Assembly: GCF_003002095.1 (NCBI RefSeq)
Contig: NZ_PVZC01000013.1
Coordinates: 1-60,204 of the forward strand
Origin: Allonocardiopsis opalescens
GTDB taxonomy: Bacteria > Actinomycetota > Actinomycetes > Streptosporangiales > Streptosporangiaceae
Length of the DNA: 60,204 nt
Reading direction: 5' to 3'
Shown here: in pieces, positions 34,805 through 43,517 of the stretch
How positions within the stretch are numbered: position 1 is the stretch's first letter
How the letters are laid out: every line of letters starts with the position of its first letter
The notes under the pieces: generated by a model
The model's input: only the letters and a program-made list of their open reading frames with translations
Told to the model about the DNA's origin: nothing
Databases searched by the model: none
Program-made: the position numbers and the translations under genes

Positions 34805-36076
34805 TCAGGCGAGTGCGGTGCCGTGCAGCGGCTCGGCGGTGGTCGGGCGCTGGCCCTCCCACAGCGCGGTGAGCGCGGTGGCGGCCATCGTGCGCACGCC
34901 CACCCCGATCGCCCGCTCGTCCACGTCGAAGGTGCCCCGGTGCAGGTCGAGCTGGGGTGTGTCCGGCGCGGGGCTGCGGGTGCCCAGCCGCAGCAGCGCG
35001 CCGGGCACGGTCTCCAGGTACCAGGCGAAGTCCTCGCCGCCGAGGCTCTGCGGAGTGGCGGAGATGGCCTCGGCGCCCAGCACCTGCTCGACGGCGTCGC
35101 GCAGCATCTCGACGCTGGCGGCCTCGTTCACGGTGGGCGGCACGCCGCGGATGTACTCCATCTCGGCCGTGGCGCCGTAGCTGGCCGCGACCCCGTCCAG
35201 CAGCTCCTTGAGCAACTCGGGCGCCTTGTGCCAGGCGTCGTCGTCCAGGCAGCGCACCGTGCCCTCGGCGACGCCGTCGTCGGGGATGGCGTTGGCGGCC
35301 GAGCCGGCGCTGATGCGGCCCCACACCAGGCTGAGGCTGGCGCGGGGGTCGACCCGGCGCGACAGCAGGGCGGGCAGCTCGGTGACGACCTTGCCCAGCG
35401 CGTAGACGAGGTCGGCGGTGAGGTGCGGGCGGGCGGTGTGGCCGCCGGGGCCCGACAGCCGCACGATCAGCCGGTCGCAGGCGGCGGTGATCGGGCCGGT
35501 GCGCAGGCCGACCTGGCCGGTGTTCAGCCGCGGGTCGCAGTGCAGCGCGAAGATGCGGTCGACCCCGGCGATGCCGTCGGCCGCGACCACCTCCAGCGCG
35601 CCGCCGGGCAGCTCCTCGGCGGGCTGGAAGATCAGCCGCACCCGGCCGGGCAGCGCCCCGGCCCGCGCCTGCTGCGCCAGGAACATCCCGGTGGCCAGCA
35701 GCACGGTGGTGTGCACGTCATGGCCGCAGGCGTGGCAGACGCCGGGGACCTTGGAGCGGTAGGGCACCGTCTTCTCGTCGGTGAGCGGCAGCGCGTCGAT
35801 GTCGGCGCGCAGCGCGACGGTGGGGCCGTCGTCGGCCCCGACGTCGCAGATCAGGCCGGTGCCCTTGGGCAGCCGCACCGGGCGCAGCCGGGCCGCCGAC
35901 AGCCGGTCCATCAGCCGCTGGGTGGTGCGGTGCTCGGCGAAGCCCAGCTCGGGATGCATGTGCAGATCCCGCCGGAACTCGATCAGCTCGGACTCGTGCT
36001 CGCGCAGGAACGCGCTGAGCTGCCGCCGCAGATCCACTCCCACGGGATCCGCCGCCCGTCCGTCAGGGCGCCGCAT
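34805..36076 (-). CDS. M20-family amidohydrolase (N-acyl amino acid hydrolase type)
   Basis: 423 residues. Metal-binding and catalytic segments are visible: FRRDLHMHPELGFAEHRT, RADIDALPLTD, GVCHACGHDVHTT (the cysteine-histidine pair of this family), IFQPAEELPGGA, and FALHCDP, with the dimerisation domain SGPGGHTARPHLTADLVYA and the final SLGGEDFAWYLE. Relatives hydrolyse N-acyl or N-carbamoyl amino acids or hippurate-type amides. The ATG overlaps the last 14 bases of the glutamate-cysteine ligase gene and has GGAGG six bases upstream, so the two are one operon. A substrate made by, or competing with, the ligase is possible. Confidence 0.88.
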   Translation of the reverse strand: MRRPDGRAADPVGVDLRRQLSAFLREHESELIEFRRDLHMHPELGFAEHRTTQRLMDRLSAARLRPVRLPKGTGLICDVGADDGPTVALRADIDALPLTDEKTVPYRSKVPGVCHACGHDVHTTVLLATGMFLAQQARAGALPGRVRLIFQPAEELPGGALEVVAADGIAGVDRIFALHCDPRLNTGQVGLRTGPITAACDRLIVRLSGPGGHTARPHLTADLVYALGKVVTELPALLSRRVDPRASLSLVWGRISAGSAANAIPDDGVAEGTVRCLDDDAWHKAPELLKELLDGVAASYGATAEMEYIRGVPPTVNEAASVEMLRDAVEQVLGAEAISATPQSLGGEDFAWYLETVPGALLRLGTRSPAPDTPQLDLHRGTFDVDERAIGVGVRTMAATALTALWEGQRPTTAEPLHGTALA

Positions 36077-37229
36077 GCGTGACCTCCTTGGCCTGGCCGA
36101 ACTTGTCCTCCCGGAACTCGGTGGCAAGTGCCTCGACCACGTCGTTCAGCGTTCCGCCCGCCGCCACGATCGCCCGCTGGCGCTCATAGGAGGCGCCGTA
36201 CTCCAGGACGTCGGAGACGACGTCGAGCTCGTCCGCGCAGCCCAGCCGCTCCGCGATGGGCGCCAGCTGTCTGACCAGCTCGTACAGGTCGTCTCTGAGC
36301 GGGACGGTGGTGCCCTTCTCGTCGGTGATGACGCGGGCGTCGAGTCCGTAGCGGGTGGCGCGCCACTTGTTGTCGTTGACCACCCAGGTCGGCGGGCTCG
36401 GCAGGCCGTAGCCGCGGTCGAGCTGCTGGTCGAAGAGGGTGACCAGGCACTGGGAGAGCGCCGCGGCCATGCCGATCTCGCGCAGGGTGGGGATGCCGTC
36501 GAACATCCGCACCTCGACCGTGCCGTACTCGGGGTGCGGCCGGATGTCCCACCACACCTCTTTGATGCTCTTGATGGTGCCGGCCCGCAGCAGGGTCTCC
36601 ATGTACTCCTCGAAGGCGGGCCAGTCCTCAAGCCGGTGCGGCACCCCGGCGGTGGGCAGCGCGCCGAAGACCACGGCGCGGCTGGAGGCCAGCCCGGTGT
36701 CGCTGCCGCTCCAGTACGGGCTGGAGGCGGTGAGCGCGAGGAAGTGCGGCAGGTACTGGCTGAGCGCGTTCACGATCGGGATGGCCTTGTCGGCCGAGCG
36801 GACGCCGACGTGGACGTGCACGCCGAAGGTGAGGATGCGCCGGGCCAGCCACTGCATCTGCTCGATCAGCTCGCCGTAGCGCACCATCGGCGAGGTGGAC
36901 TGCTCGCGCCAGTCGTCGATGGGGTGGGTGCCGGCGCACAGCGCGGAGATGCCGCGCCGCTCCAGGACCGGGGTGAGCTTGCCGATGGTGCCGGCCAGGT
37001 CGGCCTTCGCCTCGGAGACGGTCTCGCAGATGCCGGTGACGACCTCTAGCGTGCTCTCCATCAGTTCGTGGCGCAGCGGCGGCATGGCGCCGGCCTCGCT
37101 CAGGTCGGGCAGTTCGGCCAGGATCTCGTGGGCCTCCTGGCGCAGCCGCAGGGTGGTGCTGTCGATGAGCTGCAGTTCCCATTCGACGCCCAGCGTCGCG
37201 TGGCCCGAAGCGTTGAACTCGATGGACAC
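36063..37229 (-). CDS. Carboxylate-amine ligase of the GCS2 family, glutamate-cysteine ligase-like
   Basis: 388 residues. ATLGVEWELQLID opens the ATP-grasp-like glutamine-synthetase fold. LRHELMESTLEVVTGIC, CAGTHPIDDW, FGVHVHVGV, DIRPHPEYGTVEVRMFDG and NKWRATRYGLDA are conserved through the GCS2/YbdK and EgtA groups and hold the metal and glutamate ligands. It probably joins glutamate to cysteine or another amine. Actinobacteria lack glutathione, so a role in ergothioneine-type thiol synthesis or another gamma-glutamyl product is more likely; no egt genes are visible. The GTG at 37229 has GGAGG seven bases before it; longer starts lack this. Confidence 0.82.
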   Translation of the reverse strand: MSIEFNASGHATLGVEWELQLIDSTTLRLRQEAHEILAELPDLSEAGAMPPLRHELMESTLEVVTGICETVSEAKADLAGTIGKLTPVLERRGISALCAGTHPIDDWREQSTSPMVRYGELIEQMQWLARRILTFGVHVHVGVRSADKAIPIVNALSQYLPHFLALTASSPYWSGSDTGLASSRAVVFGALPTAGVPHRLEDWPAFEEYMETLLRAGTIKSIKEVWWDIRPHPEYGTVEVRMFDGIPTLREIGMAAALSQCLVTLFDQQLDRGYGLPSPPTWVVNDNKWRATRYGLDARVITDEKGTTVPLRDDLYELVRQLAPIAERLGCADELDVVSDVLEYGASYERQRAIVAAGGTLNDVVEALATEFREDKFGQAKEVTHAAP

Positions 37230-37385
37230 GACCAACCTCCGCTCTCGATCCTTCCAGGCTGACATCGCGGATGGGGGGCGAATCGATCAATGCGCGCCCG
37301 GCGCCGTCCGGCCGTCTCTCCCCGGTATGCCCGGCCGGCGGCGGGACCTCGGTGTAACCCGCTTGGCTCCCTGGCGCGTCATTAC

Positions 37386-37397
37386 CTACTGGAGTAG
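37386..37397 (-). promoter_or_regulatory. Inverted repeat (CTACT-2-AGTAG) at a possible promoter of the ligase/amidohydrolase operon
   Basis: On the minus strand the sequence reads CTACTCCAGTAGGTAA. TAGGTA is a candidate -10 element, with TTGAAC 19 bp upstream. The AGTAGGTAA string is identical to the one at the cystine symporter leader (3927-3935), and ACCTACTGG occurs at both sites. It lies about 160 bp before the ligase start. Confidence 0.4.
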
Positions 37398-37582
37398 ACC
37401 GCCCCCCGTTCAACGCGGTCCGCCACCCCCATGTCCGCGGTGCGCCCGTGGCCGATGTCTGGACACTGGTCACTTCCTCCAGGTTAGGCCAGAGATCATG
37501 AGGAGTTGGCGGACCGGCCGCGGAAATAGGATCAGCATCCTCCGAAATGACCACCTCACCCGGCTCCTCCGGCCGTATCGGG

Positions 37583-38581
37583 CTAGTCGGTCCCGGCCAC
37601 CGCCCCGCCCTGCTCCCGGTCCCGCCGGGGCTCCGGTACGTTCCCGGCCACCGGCAGAGTGCCCAGGTAGGGCGGTGGGACGTCCAGCGCGGTGGCGGTC
37701 CAGGCGGCGGCGTACAACGTGAACCGCATCACGATGTTGATCCAGACGAGTAGTCCCACCAGCACCGCGAAGGACGCGTAGACCGGGTTGGACAGGGTGC
37801 CGCCGATCAGCAGGGTGGCCAGCAGCTTGAGCGCCTCGAAGCCGGTCCCGGCGATGAGCGCGCCGCGCCACAGCGCCGGCCAGCGCGGCGGCGCGCCCGA
37901 CAGCCGCCAGAACAGCACCAGGAAGATCACCGTGTCGACCGCGACGGAGGCGGCCAGGCCGAGCACCCACACGGCGGCCACCGTCACCGGGCTGCCCGAC
38001 AGCCCGACGGCGCCGGCCACCGTGCGCGCCGCCGAGGTGACCACGCCCGACAGCGCCACGCTGCCGAGCATGGCGACGCCGAGCACCACCACGACCGGCG
38101 CGTTCACCAGCCGGGCCAGCGGGCCGCCGTCGGCCTCCCTGAGCCAGACGGTGTGCAGCGCCTCCGACAGCGCCGCGATCCAGCCCAGGCCCGCCACCAC
38201 CAGCCCGACCAGGCCGATGATCCCGGCCCCGACCCGCGCGTCGGCCACGTCCTGGATGGGCAGCTGGTCGGCCAGGCCCGGCAGGGCGTCGCGCACGGCG
38301 GCGTCCAGGTAGGCGCGCACGGACGGGTCGAACTCGGCCAGGTAGCCGACGACGGAGAAGGCCAGCGCGAGCAGCGGGAAGAAGGACAGGAAGCCGAAGT
38401 AGGTGACGGCGGCGGCCAGCCGGTCGCCGTGGACGTCCTGGTAGCGGGCGTAGGCGCGCAGCAGGTGGTCCAGGCCGCGGCGGCGCTGCCGGACCCGCCA
38501 CAGCGCGTCGTTCCCGGCCCGCCTGGCCGCCTCGGCCCGTTCCCTCAGTCCGCTCAGCCACCCAGTCACACCGGCTCCCAT
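37583..38581 (-). CDS. YihY/BrkB-family inner membrane protein
   Basis: 332 residues with six hydrophobic helices. The opening RYQDVHGDRLAAAVTYFGFLSFFPLLALAFSV is the family hallmark (AAAltYy..ls..Pl), followed by WLREADGGPLARLVNAP, a region typical between helices 2 and 3, and the C-terminal YLGTLPVAG. Despite older names, it is not a nuclease; function in actinobacteria is unknown. ATG at 38581 and GTG at 38572 are both possible. It precedes the ligase gene by about 350 bp on the same strand. Confidence 0.86.
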   Translation of the reverse strand: MGAGVTGWLSGLRERAEAARRAGNDALWRVRQRRRGLDHLLRAYARYQDVHGDRLAAAVTYFGFLSFFPLLALAFSVVGYLAEFDPSVRAYLDAAVRDALPGLADQLPIQDVADARVGAGIIGLVGLVVAGLGWIAALSEALHTVWLREADGGPLARLVNAPVVVVLGVAMLGSVALSGVVTSAARTVAGAVGLSGSPVTVAAVWVLGLAASVAVDTVIFLVLFWRLSGAPPRWPALWRGALIAGTGFEALKLLATLLIGGTLSNPVYASFAVLVGLLVWINIVMRFTLYAAAWTATALDVPPPYLGTLPVAGNVPEPRRDREQGGAVAGTD

Positions 38582-38692
38582 ACCCGCTGTGCGCGCGACA
38601 TGCCGGTACCTTGCGGCCTCCGGGCGGGCCGGACGGCGCCCCGTCCGGCGTCCGCTTACCGGTCAGGGCCGCGGAAGTGGGACGATCTGGAC

Positions 38693-39310
38693 ATGACCTC
38701 ACCCGTGCCGACCGCCCGGCAGCGAGCGGAGGGCCAGGTGGCCGGCTCGCTGGTCTCGCTCGTGTTCGCCGCGGTGTTCTTCCTCGCCAACTCCGGCCGC
38801 CTGGGCGCCGCGTCGGTCCCGGTGCAGGCGGCCGGCCTGCTCGCCGCGGCGGCGCTGGCCGCCGCGGTACTGCGCTTCCGCCGCGCCGCCCTCGACGCCC
38901 ACCCGGCCGGGCCCGGCGGCCCGCCCGGGCGCAACCCGTTCACCGGCCGCGGCTACCTGGCGGTCGTCGGGATCGAGGCGGCGGCGCTGTTCGGCGGGCT
39001 GTTCGTACTCAACAGCGTGCTCGGCCTGACGGGCGTGAACATCGCCTGGATCGCGCTGGTCGTCGGCACCCACTTCTACGCGCTCGGCGCGCTGTGGCGG
39101 CTGCCCGTCTTCCACGTGCTCGCCACCGCGATGACCCTGCTCGGACTGGCCGGCTTCGCGGTGCACGCGCTGGGCGGCCCGCCGGCCGCCGTCGACCTGG
39201 TGTCGGGGATCGGCTCGGGGCTGTGCCTGCTCGGCACGGTCGCCGCCACGCTCGCCGCCTCCTGGCCGCGGCCGCGTGCGGCGCGGGCTCAGCCGCCGTC
39301 CAGGGCGTAG
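38693..39310 (+). CDS. Small multi-pass membrane protein of unknown function
   Basis: 205 residues with about five to six transmembrane helices: SLVSLVFAAVFFLANSGRL, PVQAAGLLAAAALAAAVLRF, GYLAVVGIEAAALFGGLFVL, NIAWIALVVGTHFYALGALW, VLATAMTLLGLAGFAVHAL and SGIGSGLCLLGTVAATLAAS. HFYALGALWRLPVFHV may be a functional loop, as it carries the only conserved-looking polar residues. No domain name can be assigned with confidence. GGAAGTGGG precedes the ATG by about eleven bases. Its 3' end overlaps the convergent RNA ligase-like gene by 22 bp. Confidence 0.78.
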   Translation: MTSPVPTARQRAEGQVAGSLVSLVFAAVFFLANSGRLGAASVPVQAAGLLAAAALAAAVLRFRRAALDAHPAGPGGPPGRNPFTGRGYLAVVGIEAAALFGGLFVLNSVLGLTGVNIAWIALVVGTHFYALGALWRLPVFHVLATAMTLLGLAGFAVHALGGPPAAVDLVSGIGSGLCLLGTVAATLAASWPRPRAARAQPPSRA

Positions 39311-39864
39311 CGGCGGCGGAGCCGCCAGAAGCCGTCGGCGCCGTGCTCGTAGAGGCCGAAGCTGTCGGCGGTGAACTTCACCTCGTAGTCGGCCAGCCGC
39401 CGGCCGGCCGCGTCCAGGCGCTCGTCGTCCAGGCCGTGCGCGACGGTGACGTGCGGGTGGTACGGGAAGGCGAGCGGGCGCTCCAGCGGGCCGCTGCGCA
39501 CGTAGCGCTGCAGGCGCTCGCATTCGGCGGCGCCCTGGCGGACCGCGACGAAGACCACCGCCGACACCGGCCGGAAGCTGGCCGTGCCGCGCAGCACGAC
39601 CGTGAACGGCGGATGCGCGGCACCGGTCCGGTACAGGTGCGCCTCCAACTCGCCGAGGGCGAGCCGGCTGACCCGGGTGGGCGGCAGCAGGGTGATGTGG
39701 GCCGGCACCCTCAAGCCGAGCGGGTCGCCGAGCAGCGCCCGCCACAGCTGGAGTTCGCTGCCGTACGGCTCGGGGACGGGGATGGCCACCCCGATCGTGC
39801 GGCTGCCGCCGGCCGGCGTGGGCTCGGGAGGCGCCGGCCGGCCGGGATCAGCCCGGGCCGGCAA
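39289..39864 (-). CDS. 2'-5' RNA ligase-family protein (2H phosphoesterase fold)
   Basis: 191 residues. The two HxT/S motifs that define 2H phosphoesterases are present: PAHITLLPPTRV and YHPHVTVAHGL, in the right spacing, with FTVVLRGTASFRPV between them. LigT/ThpR-type proteins cleave or ligate 2'-5' or cyclic phosphodiester bonds in RNA or nucleotides. The N-terminus is uncertain: the frame opens with a TTG (39864), and a GTG (39789) beginning at the first strand would give a 166-residue protein. It is 7 bp past the trpS stop and may be co-transcribed. Confidence 0.78.
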   Translation of the reverse strand: MPARADPGRPAPPEPTPAGGSRTIGVAIPVPEPYGSELQLWRALLGDPLGLRVPAHITLLPPTRVSRLALGELEAHLYRTGAAHPPFTVVLRGTASFRPVSAVVFVAVRQGAAECERLQRYVRSGPLERPLAFPYHPHVTVAHGLDDERLDAAGRRLADYEVKFTADSFGLYEHGADGFWRLRRRYALDGG

Positions 39865-39871
39865 CCGACCA

Positions 39872-40891
39872 TCAGCCTTCGTCGGGGGGTGCCAGGAACC
39901 CGATGCGCTCCCGCACCTGCGCCAGGGTGGCCGACGCCTGCGCGCGGGCGCGGGCCGCGCCCGCGGCCAGCAGCCGGTCCAGCTCCGCGGGGTCGGCCAG
40001 CAGTTCCTTGGCGCGCTCCCTGATCGGCGCGAGGGTGTCGATGACGACCTCGGCCAGCTCCTTCTTGAAGGTGCCGTACCCGGCGCCGTCGAAGCGCTTC
40101 TCCAGCTCGGGCACCGGCTCGCCCGACAGCGCGGAGTGGATGTTCAGCAGGTTGGTGACGCCCGGCTTGTTCTCCTTGTCGGCGCGGATCTCGGATCCGG
40201 TGTCGGTGACGGCGCGCATGATCTTCTTGCGCAGCGGGCCCGGCTCGTCCAGCAGCTCCACGATGCCCTGCGGGTGGGAGCCGGACTTGCTCATCTTCGC
40301 GGCGGGGTCCTGCAGGTCGTAGATGCGGGCGGCCTGCGGCGGGATGAAGCCCTCCGGCAGCCGGAAGGTGCGGCCGAAGCGCTGGTTGAAGCGCTCGGCG
40401 AGGTCGCGGGTGAGTTCGAGGTGCTGGCGCTGGTCGTCGCCGACGGGGACCTGGTGGGCCTGGTAGATCAGGATGTCGGCGGCCATCAGCACCGGGTAGG
40501 TGAACAGCCCCACGCTGGCGCGCTCGGCGCCGCCCTTGGCGGACTTGTCCTTGAACTGGGTCATCCGGCTCGCCTCGCCGAAGCCGGTGATGCAGCCCAG
40601 CACCCAGGTCAGCTCGCTGTGCTCGGGCACCTGGCTCTGCACGAACAGGGTGGAGCGCTCGGGGTCGACGCCGGCCGCGATGAACTGCGCGGCGGTGGCC
40701 CGGGTGCGGTGGCGCAGCTGCGCGGGATCGAAGTCGACCGTGATGGAGTGGCGGTCGGCCACGAAGTAGAAGGTCTCGTGGGTCTCCTGCATCGCCACCC
40801 ACTGGCGCAGCGCTCCGATGTAGTTGCCGAGGTGCAGGGAGTCGGCGGAGGGCTGCATACCGGACAGTACGCGGGGGCGTTCAGCGTTCAC
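39872..40891 (-). CDS. trpS: Tryptophan-tRNA ligase
   Basis: 339 residues, the standard bacterial length. The class I signatures are HLGNYIGAL (HIGH) near residue 20 and [11 protein letters not shown] (KMSKS) near 200. [22 protein letters not shown] is the tryptophan enzyme's dimer and substrate helix. It charges tRNA-Trp with tryptophan. No leader peptide rich in Trp codons is seen upstream. The start is a GTG, reading GTGAACGCTGAACGC, and the next gene (galE) is divergent. Confidence 0.96.
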   Translation of the reverse strand: MNAERPRVLSGMQPSADSLHLGNYIGALRQWVAMQETHETFYFVADRHSITVDFDPAQLRHRTRATAAQFIAAGVDPERSTLFVQSQVPEHSELTWVLGCITGFGEASRMTQFKDKSAKGGAERASVGLFTYPVLMAADILIYQAHQVPVGDDQRQHLELTRDLAERFNQRFGRTFRLPEGFIPPQAARIYDLQDPAAKMSKSGSHPQGIVELLDEPGPLRKKIMRAVTDTGSEIRADKENKPGVTNLLNIHSALSGEPVPELEKRFDGAGYGTFKKELAEVVIDTLAPIRERAKELLADPAELDRLLAAGAARARAQASATLAQVRERIGFLAPPDEG

Positions 40892-41130
40892 GGGCGCATT
40901 CTCTCAGGATCGCGGCGGTGCGGAATCCGCTTTTTCGGCTTCGGCGCGGCGGGGCGCCCGGCCGCGGTGCGCCGGGACCCGCTGACTGCCATGGTAGGCG
41001 CAGTGCCCCGGGGCGCCGGCGCCCGCCGGGTCCCCGGGGCCCGGTGCCGGCGCCCGATCGGATCTGATCCAATAAGACCGGAACCGATCGCGGCGCGGCC
41101 GCGCGGCCGCGACAGGAAGGCGGGTACGGG

Positions 41131-42105
41131 GTGAAGGTTCTGGTCACCGGCGGGGCCGGATACATCGGCAGCGTGGTGGCGGCGCGGCTGGCCGCGGCCG
41201 GCCACGAGGTGGTGGTGCTGGACGACCTGTCCACCGGCCACGCCGACGCCGTGCCCAAGGCCGCCGCCTTCGTGCGCGGCACACTGCGCGACGACGCCGC
41301 CCGGCTGCTGGCCGGCGGCGTGGAGGCGGTGCTGCACTTCGCGGCCCGCTCCGTGGTGCCCGAGTCCGTCGCGCACCCCGAGCGCTACTGGGACAACAAC
41401 GTCGGCGGCACACTCGCCCTGCTGGAGGCGATGCGCGCCAACGGGGTCGGCCGGATCGTGTTCTCCTCCACCGCCGCCGTCTACGGCGAGCCCGAGCGCA
41501 CCCCCATCACCGAGGACGACCCGGTGCGCCCCACCAACCCCTACGGCGCCTCCAAGGCGGCCGTGGACAGCTGCCTAGCCGAGTACGCCCGCATGCACGG
41601 CTTCGCAGCCACCAGCCTGCGCTACTTCAACGTGGCCGGCGCCTACGGCCGCTACGGCGAGCGGCACACCACCGAGACCCACCTGATCCCGATCGTGCTG
41701 GGCGTCGCGCTGGGCGAGCGCGACTCCGTCAAGGTCTTCGGCGACGACTACCCCACCCCCGACGGCAGCTGCGTGCGCGACTACATCCACGTCGACGACC
41801 TGGCCCGCGCGCACCTGCTCGCCCTGGAGGCGGCCGAGCCGGGCCGCCACCGCGTCTACAACCTCGGCAACGGCAGCGGCTTCTCGGTGCTGGAGGTGAT
41901 CGAGGTGTGCCGGAAGGTGACCGGCCACGCCATCCCGGCCGAGCGGGCCGAGCGCCGCCCCGGCGACCCGGCCGTCCTGGTCGCCTCCAGCGAGCGCATC
42001 CGCTCCGAGCTGGGCTGGCGCCCCGAGCACCCCGACCTGGCGACGATCGTCGGCGACGCCTGGACCTTCCACGTCCACGGCTCCGGCCGGCGGTGGGAGG
42101 CGTGA
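41131..42105 (+). CDS. galE: UDP-glucose 4-epimerase
   Basis: 324 residues of the extended SDR family: NAD-binding GGAGYIGS at 7-14, [11 protein letters not shown] (Ser/Thr of the triad), YGASKAAVD (Tyr-x3-Lys), [22 protein letters not shown] (epimerase substrate loop) and [22 protein letters not shown]. It interconverts UDP-glucose and UDP-galactose. GTG start. Its stop overlaps an upstream GTG of galK, and the two form a short Leloir-type operon. No galT is visible in the window. Confidence 0.95.
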   Translation: MKVLVTGGAGYIGSVVAARLAAAGHEVVVLDDLSTGHADAVPKAAAFVRGTLRDDAARLLAGGVEAVLHFAARSVVPESVAHPERYWDNNVGGTLALLEAMRANGVGRIVFSSTAAVYGEPERTPITEDDPVRPTNPYGASKAAVDSCLAEYARMHGFAATSLRYFNVAGAYGRYGERHTTETHLIPIVLGVALGERDSVKVFGDDYPTPDGSCVRDYIHVDDLARAHLLALEAAEPGRHRVYNLGNGSGFSVLEVIEVCRKVTGHAIPAERAERRPGDPAVLVASSERIRSELGWRPEHPDLATIVGDAWTFHVHGSGRRWEA

Positions 42106-42110
42106 GCGCG

Positions 42111-43304
42111 ATGAGCCCCGACCCCGTCCCGGCCCCCGCGCCCGGCCAGGACCCCGCCGCCGCCTTCCGCGACGCCTTCGGGGCCGAGCCCGAGGGCGTC
42201 TGGCACGGCCCCGGCCGCGTCAACGTGATCGGCGAGCACACCGACTACAACGACGGCCTGGTGCTGCCGATCGCGCTGCCGCAGGGCATCACCGCCGCCG
42301 TGTCGCGCACCGGCGACCGCAGCGTCCAGGTCGTCTCGCACGGCCGCACCGAGTCGGCCGCCGCCCGCTTCGGCCTCGCCGACCTGGCCCCCGGCTCGGT
42401 CACCGGCTGGGCCGCCTATGTCGCCGGGGTTTTCTGGGCGCTGCGCGAGGCCGGGCACGAGGTCGGCGGCGCCCGCATCTCGCTCACCTCCGACCTGCCG
42501 ATCGGCTCCGGCCTGTCGTCCTCGGCCGCGCTGGAGACCGCCGTGGCGGTGGCCGTCACCGAGCTGTACGGGCTCGACGGGCTGCGCGCCGACCTGCCCG
42601 AGCTGGCCCGGCTGGCGCAGCGCGCCGAGAACGGCTACGTCGGCGCGCCCACCGGCATCCTGGACCAGAGCGCCGCGCTGCGCTGCGTCGAGGGCCGCGC
42701 CCTGTACCTGGACTGCCGCAGCCTGGCCGCCCGCAACGTGCCCTTCGACCTCGCCTCGGCCGGCCTGCGGCTGCTGGTGATCGACACCCGGGTGCACCAC
42801 AGCCACGCCGAGGCCGACGGCGGCTACCGCGTCCGCAGGGCCGAGTGCGAGCGGGCCGCCAAGATCCTGGGTGTGCCCGCGCTGCGCGATGTCGAGGACC
42901 TGGCGGGCGCGCTGCGCCGGCTGCCCGACCCGGTGCTGCGCGACCGCGTCCAGCACGTCGTCACCGAGATCCACCGGGTGAACGCCACCGTCGGGCTGCT
43001 GCGGGCCGGCGCCTACGCCGAGATCGGCACCCTGCTGTCCATGTCGCATCTGTCGCTGCGCGACCAGTTCCGAATCTCCTGCCCCGAGCTGGACCTGGCG
43101 GTGGAGACGGCGGTGGCCGCCGGCGCCCGGGGCGCCCGGATGACCGGCGGCGGCTTCGGCGGCAGCGCCATCGCGCTGGTCGCCGCCGACCGGCTGGACA
43201 AGGTGCGCGAGGCCGTCACGGCCGCCTTCCGGCGCCAGGGCTGGACCGAACCCGGCCTGATCACCGCGCTGCCCTCGCCCGGCGCGCGCCGGGTGGACGC
43301 TTAG
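42111..43304 (+). CDS. galK: Galactokinase
   Basis: 397 residues of the GHMP kinase family. GPGRVNVIGEHTDYNDGLVLP is the galactokinase signature; SDLPIGSGLSSSAALE is the ATP-binding GHMP motif; and MTGGGFGGSAIALV is the C-terminal conserved loop. The catalytic Asp is in PTGILDQSAAL. It makes galactose-1-phosphate. The ATG at 42111 has GGGAGG ten bases upstream; a GTG at 42102 overlaps the galE stop but is only one base from that site. Confidence 0.94.
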   Translation: MSPDPVPAPAPGQDPAAAFRDAFGAEPEGVWHGPGRVNVIGEHTDYNDGLVLPIALPQGITAAVSRTGDRSVQVVSHGRTESAAARFGLADLAPGSVTGWAAYVAGVFWALREAGHEVGGARISLTSDLPIGSGLSSSAALETAVAVAVTELYGLDGLRADLPELARLAQRAENGYVGAPTGILDQSAALRCVEGRALYLDCRSLAARNVPFDLASAGLRLLVIDTRVHHSHAEADGGYRVRRAECERAAKILGVPALRDVEDLAGALRRLPDPVLRDRVQHVVTEIHRVNATVGLLRAGAYAEIGTLLSMSHLSLRDQFRISCPELDLAVETAVAAGARGARMTGGGFGGSAIALVAADRLDKVREAVTAAFRRQGWTEPGLITALPSPGARRVDA

Positions 43305-43517
43305 CCGGGCGCACGCCGCGTCTGCGGGTAGGGTGAGGCCCACCTCGGCACGGTCGCGGACTCCGCGCGCCCCGCGCCGGGTCCTTGACGGCCCCCTAGG
43401 GGACGAACCAGGGCGCGCGCACCCCACCGGCACGCAACCGCCGGCGCTCCCGGGGAGTCCCACTACCACAGAGGCTCCACCGGAGCGACCGAGCGATCGA
43501 AGCTGCGAGTTGAGACG

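Noticed and set aside
41060-41070. GGATC-T-GATCC inverted repeat before galE
   Set aside because: Short, and GATC words are common near it; no second copy or promoter link.
43393-43402. CCCCTAGGGG palindrome upstream of the LCP gene
   Set aside because: Isolated 10-bp palindrome without a repeat or a clear promoter context.
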